From positions 42,805,664-42,869,663 of the forward strand of contig NC_091145.1 in the NCBI RefSeq assembly GCF_041381155.1: a DNA stretch of 64,000 nucleotides, read 5' to 3'. The translations under genes were made by a program, and so were the position numbers. The stretch comes from Argopecten irradians. Its lineage: Eukaryota > Mollusca > Bivalvia > Pectinida > Pectinidae. The notes beneath the pieces were generated by a model, which was given only the letters and a program-made list of their open reading frames with translations, did not search any database and had not been told where the DNA came from. Below, piece by piece: positions 1 through 11,300 of this stretch (positions are counted from its first letter, which is position 1; each line of letters begins with the position of its first letter).

Positions 1-1407
1 GCCCCTTGGTAATGTATTACTAGATGTGTCGAATTAGATAGCGCCCCTTGGTAATGTATTACTAGATGTGTCGATGTAGCTAGCGCACCTTGTTAGTGTA
101 TTACTAGATGTGTAGATGTAGCTAGCTAGCGCCCCGTTGATAGTGTATTACTAGATGTGTCGATGTAGCTATCGTCCTTTAATAGTGGAATACTAGATAA
201 GTCGATGTAGATAGCGCCCCTTGGTAATGTAATACTAGATGTGTCGATGTAGCTAGCGCCCCTTGATAGTGTATTACTAGATGTGTCGATGTAGATAGCG
301 CCCCTTGGTAGTGTATTACTAGATGTGTCGATGTAGCTAGCGCCCCTTGGTAGTGTATTACTAGATGTGTCGATGTAGCTAGCGTCCCTTAATAGTGGAT
401 TACTAGATAAGTCGATGTAGATAGCGCCCCTTGGTAATGTAATACTAGATGTGTCGATGTAGCTAGCGCCCCTTGGTAGTGTATTACTAGATGTGTCGAT
501 GTAGCTAGCGCCCCTTGGTAATGTATTACTAGATGTGTCGATGTAGCTAGCGCCCCTTGGTAGTGTATTACTAGATGTGTCGATATAGCTATCGTCCCTT
601 AATAGTGGAATACTAGATAAGTCGATGTAGATAGCGCCCCTTGGTAATGTAATACTACATGTGTCGATGTAGATAGCGCCCTTGGTAATGTATTTCTAGA
701 TGTGTCGATGTAGCTAGCGCCCCTTGGTAGTGTATTACTAGATGAGTCGATGTAGCTAGCACCTCTTGGTAGTGTATTACTAGATGAGTCGATGTAGCTA
801 GTACCCCTTGGTAGTGTATTACTAGATAAGTCGATGTAGATAGCGCCCCTTGGTAATGTATTACTAGATGTGTCGATGTAGCTAGCGCCCCTTGGTAGTG
901 TATTACTAGATGTGTCGATGTAGATAGCGCCCCTTGGTAATGTAATACTACATGTGTCGATGTAGATAGCGCCCCTTGGTAATGTATTACTTGATGTGTC
1001 GATGTAACTAGCGTCCCTTGGTAGTGTATTATTAGATGAGTCGATGTAGCTAGCGTCCCTTGTTAATAATGTATTACTAGATGTGTCGATGTAGCTAGCT
1101 AGCGTCCCTTGGTAATAATGTATTACTAGATGAGTCGATGTAGCTAGCGCCCCTTGGTAGTGTATTATCAGATGAGTCGATGTAGCTAGCGTCCCCTGGT
1201 AATAATTTATTACTGGATGTGTCGATGTAGCTAGCGACCCTTGGTAATAATGTATTACTAGATGTGTCGATGTAGCTAGCGTCCCTTGGTATTAATGTAT
1301 TTCTAGATGTGTCGATGTAGCTAGCGTCCCTTGGTAATAATGTATTACTAGATGTGTCGATGTAGCTAGCGTCCCTTGGTAATAATGTATTACTAGATGA
1401 GTCGATG
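1..1407. repeat. Minisatellite array, 42-bp unit (about 33 copies)
   Basis: Direct tandem repetition of a 42-bp unit containing GCCCCTTGGTAATGTATTAC followed by TAGATGTGTCGATGTAGC. The array enters from the left edge of the window. From about 1,065 on, units carry a 3-bp expansion (TAATAATG instead of TAATG) and are 45 bp long. A diagnostic variant (ACTAGATAAG) recurs with the AGATAA core at 195, 405, 615 and 824, giving a five-unit 210-bp higher-order repeat. There is no convincing coding frame. Confidence 0.97.
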
Positions 1408-1493
1408 ATTTTTAAAGCTCGTGTCTTTTCAAAATTTGAAAATTAACTAACTCGAGTTTGATTAAACAACAGTCTCTTGTTGGGGAACCTCTA

Positions 1494-1996
1494 AATAACA
1501 ACAACTCACTATGTCATGGAATAGCCAGGAAAGTATTCTGTTACGATTATGATGTCTCAAGTAAATCAGGGCTATTGTATATATACATATATAACAACAA
1601 CTCACTATGTCATGGAATAGCCAGGAAAGTATTCTGTTACGATTATGATGTCTCAAGTAAATCAGGGCTATTGTATATATACATATATAACAACAACTCA
1701 CTATGTCATGGAATAGCCAGGAAAGTATTCTGTTACGATTATGATGTCTCAAGTAAATCAGGGCTATTGTATATATACATATATAACAACAACTCACTAT
1801 GTCATGGAATAGCCAGGAAAGTATTCTGTTACGATTATGATGTCTCAAGTAAATCAGGGCTATTGTATATATACATATATAACAACAACTCACTATGTCA
1901 TGGAATAGCCAGGAAAGTATTCTGTTACGATTATGATGCCGCAAGTAAATCAGGGCTATTGTAAGTTATACATATATAACAACAACTCACTATGTC
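1494..1996. repeat. Tandem array, 96-bp unit, about 5.2 copies
   Basis: Starts of the TCATGGAATAG segment are spaced exactly 96 bp apart (1,514, 1,610 and onward). The first copies look identical; the last full copy has a few changes and an altered linker. Units are joined by an AT-only linker (TATATATACATATATA). Because 96 is 32 codons, reading frames stay open on both strands, but the plus frame begins at TTG and has no gene-like features. This is a recently amplified minisatellite, not a gene. Confidence 0.95.
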
Positions 1997-2075
1997 ACTA
2001 GATATTCAGCTCTGCTCCGATGTCTCGGGAAATAAATTAGTCACAAAATAATCCGTCAAACTACTAAAAGTAATC

Positions 2076-2551
2076 AAACCAAACTACCGATATCCGAGGG
2101 AAAGGCGTGAGACAGAGTGAACAGAAGTACAGAAACATTAAACTACCGATATCCGAGGGAAAAGCGTGAGACGGAGTGAACAGAAGTACAGAAGCACCAA
2201 ACTGCCGATATTCGAGGGAAAGGCGTGAGACGGAGTGAACAGAAAGACAGAAGCACCAAACTACCGATGTCCGAGGCAAAGGCGTGAGACGGAGTGAGCA
2301 GAAGTACAGAAGCACCAAACTACCGGTATCCGAGGGAAAGGCGTGAGACGGAGTGAACAGAAGAACAGAAGCACCAAACTACCGATGTCCGAGGGAAAGG
2401 CGTGAGACGGAGTGAACAGAAGTACAGAAGAACCAAACTACCGATGTCCGAGGGAAGGGCGTGAGACGGAGTGAACAGAAGTACAGAAGCACCAAACTAC
2501 CGATGTCCGAGGGAAAGGCGTGGGACGGAGTGAACAGAAAGACAGAAACAG
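2076..2551. repeat. Minisatellite array, 59-bp unit, 8 copies
   Basis: The AAACTACCGATATCCGAGGG start recurs at 2,081, 2,140 and 2,199 and continues to about 2,551, a 59-bp period. Copies differ by scattered substitutions (for example GATATCC versus GATGTCC, and GAAGTAC versus GAAAGAC). The short minus-strand frame across it is a repeat artefact. Confidence 0.95.
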
Positions 2552-2897
2552 TACGTAACTAAGACGAGACAAAGAAAAAAAAAGTTATTTATGAAAAAAC
2601 CAAAACAAAGAATTATGATAGCTAAAAATAACTTCAGCCAAACCAAAAACAAAATACACAGAAAACGATTCAAGTTACTGTGAAATTAAAATACCAGAAA
2701 CATCAATATGAAAGTCAACCAAACGAAGATGGGGGAAATATTAGGAACCGAATGCAAATGATAATGACATATTCAATCTACAAGACAAAGAGGAGGGAAC
2801 GACAGCAACCATAAGAAATAGAGGCGAAATAAATTAAACAAAAATGACATTGGTAAAACAAAAATATAAACCGAAGTAAGGAAAGAAGACGACAATA
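2552..2897. other. A-rich unique spacer
   Basis: This plus-strand A-rich stretch is rich in AAACAAAAT-type words. No open frame, tRNA, hairpin or mobile-element end was recognised. Confidence 0.6.
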
Positions 2898-3190
2898 ATT
2901 GCTACCATCCTGGATTGCTACCATCCTGGATTGCTACCATCCTGGATTGCTACCATCCTGGATTGCTACCATCCTGGATTGCTACCATCCTGGATTGCTA
3001 CCATCCTGGATTGCTACCATCCTGGATTGCTACCATCCTGGATTGCTACCATCCTGGATTGCTACCATCCTGGATCTCCTGGATTGCTACCATCCTGGAT
3101 TGCTACCATCCTGGATTACTACCATCCTGGATTGCTACCATCCTGGATTGCTACCATCCTGGATTGCTACCATCCTGGATTGCTACCATC
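2898..3190. repeat. Minisatellite array, 16-bp unit, about 18 copies
   Basis: The 16-bp unit ATTGCTACCATCCTGG is repeated almost perfectly. One partial unit (extra CTCCTGG) interrupts it near 3,074. Because 16 is not a multiple of three and the unit has no stop in any plus frame, all three plus frames stay open and read the same repeated peptide. The apparent ORFs are therefore meaningless. Confidence 0.98.
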
Positions 3191-3659
3191 CCAGGTGCTC
3201 AGGGTGGTAGCTATTATAATCGGTCGCTTTGCCTGCCATGTTGTTGGGATTTCACATGGTCATAAATAATCTGTTCACGTTGATTGGCTTGTCTTTATGC
3301 ATATATTATGTATTTCACCAACTTGTCCAAGTACATGTACATGTATATCAGTACATTGTATATTAGACGGAAAACTTGTAAGCATTAGGAACGGGCCCAC
3401 TACACCTTTGAAAAACTTTATTAAAATAAACAAAACGTTAATTTTCATAACGCAGGTCGTATTATGTTTCCCAACGTCGTCATACTTACAAGGCGTTAGT
3501 TGACTATAACATACTGCGCAGACGGCAAAACTTCAACTTGTTTGATGTTGTAACCTCATCTTTGGTAATGTTTATCAATTTTATCATGTTATAATTGTTT
3601 TAAAGAAACTTTTATTTTTTTTCGGAAAGGTAGCCTAGTGGCCCTTTCATGTATATCCA
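3191..3659. other. Unique spacer between arrays
   Basis: Non-repetitive AT-rich DNA between the 16-bp and 57-bp arrays. It contains a short 68-codon plus frame near 3,297 without recognisable similarity. I see no supported gene. Confidence 0.5.
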
Positions 3660-5912
3660 GAAAAACCAGAAAGCCCAACAAGTCAGAAGTCAGAACACAA
3701 AGCACGGCAGTATGCAAACAGAAAGCCCAACAAGTCAGAAAGTCAGAACACAAAGCACGGCAGTATAAATACAAACCAGAAAGCCCAACAAGTCAGAAGT
3801 CAGAACACAAAACACGGCAGTATAAATACAAACCAGAAAGCCCAACAAGTCAGAAGTCAGAACACAAAGCACGGCAGTATAAATACAAACCAGAAAGCCC
3901 AACAAGTCAGAAGTCAGAACACAAAGCACGGCAGTATAAATACAAACCAGAAAACCCAACAAGTCAGAAGTCAGAACACAAAGCACGGCAGTATAAATAC
4001 AAACCAGAAAACCCAACAAGTCAGAAGTCAGAACACAAAGCACGGCAGTATAAATACAAACCAGAAAACCCAACAAAGTCAGAAGTCAGAACACAAAACA
4101 CGGCAGTATAAATACAAACCAGAAAGCCCAAAAAGTCAGAAGTCAGAACACAAAACACGGCAGTATAAATACAAACCAGAAAACCCAACAAGTCAGAAGT
4201 CAGAACACAAAGCACGGCAGTATAAATACAAACCAGAAAGCCCAACAAGTCAGAAGTCAGAACACAAAGCACGGCATTATAAATACAAACCAGAAAACCC
4301 AACAAGTCAGAAGTCAGAACACAAAGCACGGCAGTATAAATACAAACCAGAAAGCCCAACAAGTCAGAAGTCAGAACACAAAGCACGGCAGTATAAATAC
4401 AAACCAGAAAACCCAACAAGTCAGAAGTCAGAACACAAAGCACGGCAGTATAAATACAAACCAGAAAACCCAACAAGTCAGAAGTCAGAACACAAAAGCA
4501 CGGCAGTATAAATACAAACCAGAAAACCCAACAAGTCAGAAGTCAGAACACAAAACACGGCAGTATAAATACAAACCAGAAAACCCAACAAGTCAGAAGT
4601 CAGAACACAAAAGCACGGCAGTATAAATACAAACCAGAAAACCCAACAAGTCAGAAGTCAGAACACAAAACACGGCAGTATAAATACAAACCAGAAAACC
4701 CAACAAGTCAGAAGTCAGAACACAAAACACGGCATTATAAATACAAACCAGAAAACCCAACAAGTCAGAAGTCAGAACACAAAACACGGCAGTATAAATA
4801 CAAACCAGAAAGCCCAACAAGTCAGAAGTCAGAACACACAAAGCACGGCAGTATAAATACAAACCAGAAAACCCAACAAGTCAGAAGTCAGAACACAAAA
4901 CACGGCAGTATAAATACAAACCAGAAAACCCAACAAGTCAGAAGTCAGAACACAAAACACGGCAGTATAAATACAAACCAGAAAGCCCAACAAGTCAGAA
5001 GTCAGAACACAAAACACGGCAGTATAAATACAAACCAGAAAGCCCCAACAAGTCAGAAGTCAGAACACAAAGCACGGCAGTATAAATACAAACCAGAAAG
5101 CCCAACAAGTCAGAAGTCAGAACACAAAAGCACGGCAGTATAAATACAAACCAGAAAACCCAACAAGTCAGAAGTCAGAACAAAAAGCACGGCAGTATAT
5201 AAATACAAACCAGAAAGCCCCAACAAGTCAGAAGTCAGAACACAAAGCACGGCAGTATAAATACAAACCAGAAAACCCAACAAGTCAGAAGTCAGAACAC
5301 AAAACACGGCAGTATAAATACAAACCAGAAAACCCAACAAGTCAGAAGTCAGAACAAAAGCACGGCAGTATAAATACAAACCAGAAAACCCAACAAGTCA
5401 GAAGTCAGAACACAAAGCACGGCAGTATAAATATAAAACAGAAACAAAACCAGAAAACCCAACAAACCAGAAAAGTCAGAACACAAAGCACGGCAGTATA
5501 AATACAAACCAGAAAACCCAACAAGTCAGAAGTCAGAACACAAAACACGGCAGTATAAATACAAACCAGAAAACCCAACAAGTCAGAAGTCAGAACACAA
5601 AGCACGGCAGTATAAATACAAACCAGAAAACCCAACAAGTCAGAAGTCAGAACACAAAGCACGGCAAGTATAAATACAAACCAGAAAGCCCAACAAGTCA
5701 GAAGTCAGAACACAAAACACGGCATTATAAATACAAACCAGAAAACCCAACAAGTCAGAAGTCAGAACACAAAGCACGGCAGTATAAATACAAACCAGAA
5801 AACCCAACAAGTCAGAAGTCAGAACAAAAAGCACGGCAGTATAAATACAAACCAGAAAGCCCAACAAGTCAGAAGACAGAACACATAGAACAGCAGTGTA
5901 CAAACCAAAAAA
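3660..5912. repeat. Minisatellite array, 57-bp unit, about 39 copies
   Basis: The 57-bp unit contains CAACAAGTCAGAAGTCAGAA and CACGGCAGTATAAATACAAA. It varies at AAAGCACGG versus AAAACACGG, GCAGTATAA versus GCATTATAA, and AAAGCCC versus AAAACCC. Indels of 1-2 bp break the frames regularly. The period equals 19 codons, so the plus strand reads a charged repeat (KPESPTSQKSEHKARQYKY) and the minus strand a hydrophobic one (GFLVCIYTAVLCVLTSDLL). The frame-breaking indels argue against selection for coding. Near 5,430-5,480 a few units are rearranged. Confidence 0.97.
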
Positions 5913-7763
5913 GCCTTAAAACTAACAGTGATAACAAATATACGATGATAATACGACAATCTTTGCCTATCTAACATGGATTACAAACATAATATAAAAA
6001 CTGGAATGTGCGTCAGTATAGTCTATAGGGACATGGCCCTGACATTTTACTATTTCTCTCTAACCATGGCTAGATATATCACGGTGCCTGGCCCAATTTA
6101 CTCTGTAGTTACAGGCAGTAAAACACCAGATGTTACGATTTGTATTCATTGATACAGTATGGAGAAGCTGTTTCTCGAGCATTTTCTGAATGCCTTTCTG
6201 TTACGTTCTTACAGTTTACCCTCCATATGTAATATATCAATATTTTCCTTACAAAACCTTAATTTGTTTACATTGATTTTCGGGAACATTTTCAGCATGC
6301 CAATCTGTAACTTTCTTACACTTTTACCCTCCTTGTGTATTATTTCAATAGTTTCCTTACAAATCCTTAATTTATCTAAAATAATTTAAGTCTTTCGTCG
6401 GTCTATAACTTGTTGAATCTTTAATGAATCGGTTTTGATTTCGTTTAAAGTAATACAAGCCACAACTTGGAGAAAATTTTGACATGTTTTTTCTTCAGTA
6501 ATCTATATTGAAAACATTTTACGTTTAGATGAATGATGCTGTGAAAGTCATTGTTAGGTATAGGCAAATATATATGATACTTTATAAACATTTGTAACAG
6601 CTCAAAATGTATTCACTTTAGTAGTTCTGATTTTTAAAGCTTTATGTATGTTTAAATAAACACATCTGAAGAATTCACTTAGTAATTACTGATATGGCCG
6701 TAAACAATGTTAAATGATATTGTAGACCATAGCTTGACTTCCTTTGACCATGTGTAAACATTTCAGTGCGTTGAAATTCATTTTGAGTTCTCTGTAAAAC
6801 TGAAATATATACGATTATAAGTATTGTAATTCTCAAATTGTAGGAAACCTTTGCTAAATATAACTATAACATATTAAAATTTCTTCTCTATTCGCGAGCA
6901 TGAAAAATTACAGTACACATACCTTTAAATATCATACGGTTAATATCATGTCATACCGATTATTGAAATTAATATCATGTCGGTTTACAAACAAATGTAC
7001 ACATTACTTATTATACAAATTCAGATTATTTAATTTACACATTACTTAAAATACAATACACCTACAAAAACTATTATCTTATAAAGATATATTGTACTAT
7101 CAAAATACTTTTAGCAATTTTTTGACCAATGGATTCTTTTGTACAAATATCTTGAAAATATCTTTCTGGCCAATAATGGCCAATAACTTTCAATAATTGG
7201 TACCAAATATTACTACATTCATTTGAGCTAAACATTGTCCAAGTTTGTTCGAAGGATATAACGAAAAAATATTAATGTCAAACATATTAAAGATTGTTTA
7301 AATTAAGCATTACTACATGAAACTTGTTCGCAGTGTAGCTTTACGTTATAATATAGCACTGCTTTGTACCAATAATGTTATTGAAAGCTTTATATCACAA
7401 TCTTTTAGTAATGCGTTAAAAAGGCAGACGTCGGTAATGTTTTTTTATTCACAAATGGCTTATTGCAGATATCAAATTTTAAAAACTCGTATGTAGATCT
7501 AAGCATGAGATATCCCGAATTATTTTGACGTTCTCACGCCATGGGCTCAAGGTCTGAAAGACAATAGGAAGACAGAATATAACTGAATTACCCACAGTTG
7601 ATTACTTATGACTAAATTCCAACCGACCTTTACATCCAGAGGATGAAGCAATCACACCAAACATGTTTCTCTGTGGTCACTTTAGTCACTGTTGGTCACT
7701 GTAACACTGAGAACCACGACTGCACTGTTCAGTCGTCAGTACGTCACGTCCACTATAACCACA
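5913..7763. other. AT-rich unique intergenic segment
   Basis: About 1.85 kb of AT-rich single-copy-looking DNA. The longest frames are under 100 codons and show no domain or repeat signature. No RNA gene or element end was recognised. Confidence 0.5.
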
Positions 7764-7862
7764 GATCAGGCGACAACACTCGTCACGTACAGTATACCAC
7801 GGATCAGGCGACAACACTCGTCACGTACAGTATACCACGGATCAGGCGGCAACACTCGTCAT
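7764..7862. repeat. Short tandem repeat, 38-bp unit, about 2.6 copies
   Basis: GATCAGGCGACAACACTCGT recurs at 7,764, 7,802 and 7,840, giving a 38-bp period. A small ATG frame beginning at 7,643 reads across it but has no recognisable product. Confidence 0.9.
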
Positions 7863-8337
7863 CCCACACGTTACAGGACAACCTGTTAGCAATATACTCC
7901 CAAACTTGTCCGCTCCTTATAACACGTCGGATCTAATCAATTTCCTCCATACATCAGTAGCGGGACGTGCAAACCACGCGCGGAATCCAACACGTGAATA
8001 TATACACAAAGCTAATAGGCTATCTATCACCGTGCTATTGTTACAAGCGTTCCTTGTTGAAATGATTTCTCGGCGTGATACATTTGTACATATTATATTT
8101 TTAACGGAAACAAATTTAGTCTGTGAGGGTGATGCACATGTAAACAAGGTAAAGCACGCGCAGAGTAATGATGTGTGCGGGCGGTGAGGGTATCACAGTG
8201 TGCTGACTTCTGTGTACTACCAACTGTAAAAGATGAACTGTGCCAGTCAATATACAAGGCCAGGGCACCCATAACATCAGCCAGGTCCGTCATAATAACA
8301 TAGTGTGATAACAAGGTCCCACACCAAAGAGGGGTCA
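7863..8337. other. Unique spacer left of the 58-bp array
   Basis: Mixed-composition DNA with overlapping short frames on both strands (each under 95 codons) and no recognisable domain. I see no supported gene. Confidence 0.45.
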
Positions 8338-11300
8338 AAACAGTGACGGCAGCACAAGTTAGCCAAAGATCAATATAACAATGGTAGGCAGGTCAAACCA
8401 TTGACGGCAGCACAAGTTAGCCAAAGATTAATATAACAATGGTAGGCAGGTCAAACTAGTAACGGCAGCACAAGTTAGCCAAAGATTAATATAACAATGG
8501 TAGGCAGATCAAACCAGTGACAGCAGCACAAGTTAGCCACAGATTGATAAAACAATGGTAGGCAGGTCAAACCAGTGACAGCAGCACAAGTTAGCCAAAG
8601 ATTGATAAAACAATGGTAGGCAGATCAAACCAGTGACGGCAGCACAAGTTAGCCACAGATTGATAAAGCAATGGTAGGCAGATCAAACCAGTGACAGCAG
8701 CACAAGTTAGCCACAGATTGATAAAACAATGGTAGGCAGGTCAAACCAGTGACGGCAGCACAAGTTAGCCAAAGATTAATATAACAATGGTAGGCAGGTC
8801 AAACCAGTGACGGCAGCACAAGTTAGCCAAAGATTGATATAACAATGGTAGGCAGGTCAAACCAGTGACGGCAGCACAAGTTAGCCAAAGATTAATATAA
8901 CAATGGTAGGCAGGTCAAACCAGTGACGGCAGCACAAGTTAGCCAAAGATTGATAAAACAATGGTAGGCAGGTCAAACCAGTGACGGCAGCACAAGTTAG
9001 CCACAGATTGATAAAACAATGGTAGGCAGATCAAACCAGTGACGGCAGCACAAGTTAGCCACAGATTGATAAAGCAATGGTAGGCAGGTCAAACCAGTGA
9101 CAGCAGCACAAGTTAGCCACAGATTGATAAAACAATGGTAGGCAGATCAAACCAGTGACGGCAGCACAAGTTAGCCACAGATTGATAAAGCAATGGTAGG
9201 CAGATCAAACCAGTGACAGCAGCACAAGTTAGCCACAGATTGATAAAACAATGGTAGGCAGGTCAAACCAGTGACAGCAGCACAAGTTAGCCACAGATTG
9301 ATAAAACAATGGTAGGCAGGTCAAACCAGTGACAGCAGCACAAGTTAGCCACAGATTGATAAAGCAATGGTAGGCAGATCAAACCAGTGACGGCAGCACA
9401 AGTTAGCCACAGATTGATAAAACAATGGTAGGCAGGTCAAACCAGTGACGCAGCAAAGCATAAGCCAGCAAAAGATTAATATAACAATGGTAGGCAGGTC
9501 AAACTAGTAACGGCAGCACAAGTTAGCCAAAGATTGATATAACAATGGTAGGCAGGTCAAACCAGTGACGGCAGCACAAGTTAGCCAAAGATTGATAAAC
9601 AATGGTAGGCAGGTCAAACCAGTGACGGCAGCACAAGCTAGTCAAAGATTAATATAACAATGGTAGGCAGGTCAAACCAGTGACGGCCGCATAAGTAAGC
9701 CAAAGATTGATAAAGCAATGGTAGGCAGATCAAACAAGTGACGGCAGCACAAGTTAGCCACAGATTGATAAAACAATGGTAGGCAGGTCAAACCAGTGAC
9801 GGCAGCATAAGTAGCCAAAGATTGATAAAGCAATGGTAGGCAGATCAAACCAGTGACAGCAGCACAAGTTAGCCACAGATTGATAAAACAATGGTAGGCA
9901 GGTCAAACCAGTGACGGCAGCACAAGTTAGCCACAGATTGATAAAGCACAATGGTAGGCAGATCAAACCAGTGACGGCAGCACAAGTTAGCCATAGATTG
10001 ATAAAACAATGGTAGGCAGGTCAAACCAGTGACAGCAGCACAAGTTAGCCACAGATTGATAAAACAATGGTAGGTAAATCAAACCAGTGACAGCAGCACA
10101 AGTTAGCCATAGATTGATAAAACAATGGTAGGCAGGATCAAACCAGTGACGGCAGCAAAAGTTAGCCACAGATTGATAAAGCAATGGTAGGCAGATCAAA
10201 CCAGTGACAGCAGCACAAGTTAGCCACAGATTGATAAAACAATGGTAGGCAGATCAAACCAGTGACAGCAGCACAAGTTAGCCAAAGATTGATAAAACAA
10301 TGGTAGGCAGGTCAAACCAGTGACGGCAGCACAAGTTAGCCACAGATTGATAAAGCAATGGTAGGCAGATCAAACCAGTGACAGCAGCACAAGTTAGCCA
10401 AAGATTGATATAACAATGGTAGGCAGGTCAAACCAGTAACGGCAGCACAAGTTAGCCACAGATTGATATAACAATGGTAGGCAGATCAAACCAGTGACGG
10501 CAGCACAAGTTAGCCACAGATTGATAAAACAATGGTAGGCAGATCAAACCAGTGACAGCAGCACAAGTTAGCCACAGATTGATAAAACAATGGTAGGCAG
10601 GTCAAACCAGTGACAGCAGCATAAGTTAGCCACAGATTGATAAAGCAATGGTAGGCAGATCAAACCAGTGACGGCAGCACAAGTTAGCCACAGATTGATA
10701 AAACAATGGTAGGCAGATCAAACCAGTGACAGCAGCACAAGTTAGCCACAGATTGATAAAGCAATGGTAGGCAGATCAAACCAGTGACAGCAGCACAAGT
10801 TAGCCACAGATTGATAAAACAATGGTAGGCAGATCAAACCAGTGACAGCAGCACAAGTTAGCCAAAGATTAATATAACAATGGTAGGCAGGTCAAACTAG
10901 TAACGGCAGCACAAGTTAGCCAAAGATTAATATAACAATGGTAGGCAGGTCAAACTAGTAACGGCAGCACAAGTTAGCCAAAGATTAATAAAACAATGGT
11001 AGGCAGATCAAACCAGTAACGGCAGCACAAGTTAGCCATAGATTGATAAAACAATGGTAGGCAGATCAAACCAGTGACAGCAGCACAAGTTAGCCACAGA
11101 TTGATAAAGCAATGGTAGGCAGATCAAACCAGTGACAGCAGCACAAGTTAGCCACAGATTGATAAAACAATGGTAGGCAGGTCAAACCAGTGACGGCAGC
11201 AAAGTAAAGATTTTAAAGCAATGGTAGGCAGATCAAACCAGTGACAGCAGCACAAGTTAGCACAGATTGATAAAGCAATGGTAGGCAGGTCAAACCAGTG

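Noticed and set aside
1458-1964. 168-codon repetitive frame over the 96-bp array
   Set aside because: It starts at TTG and exists only because the 96-bp period is a multiple of three; an equally open minus frame shows there is no strand preference.
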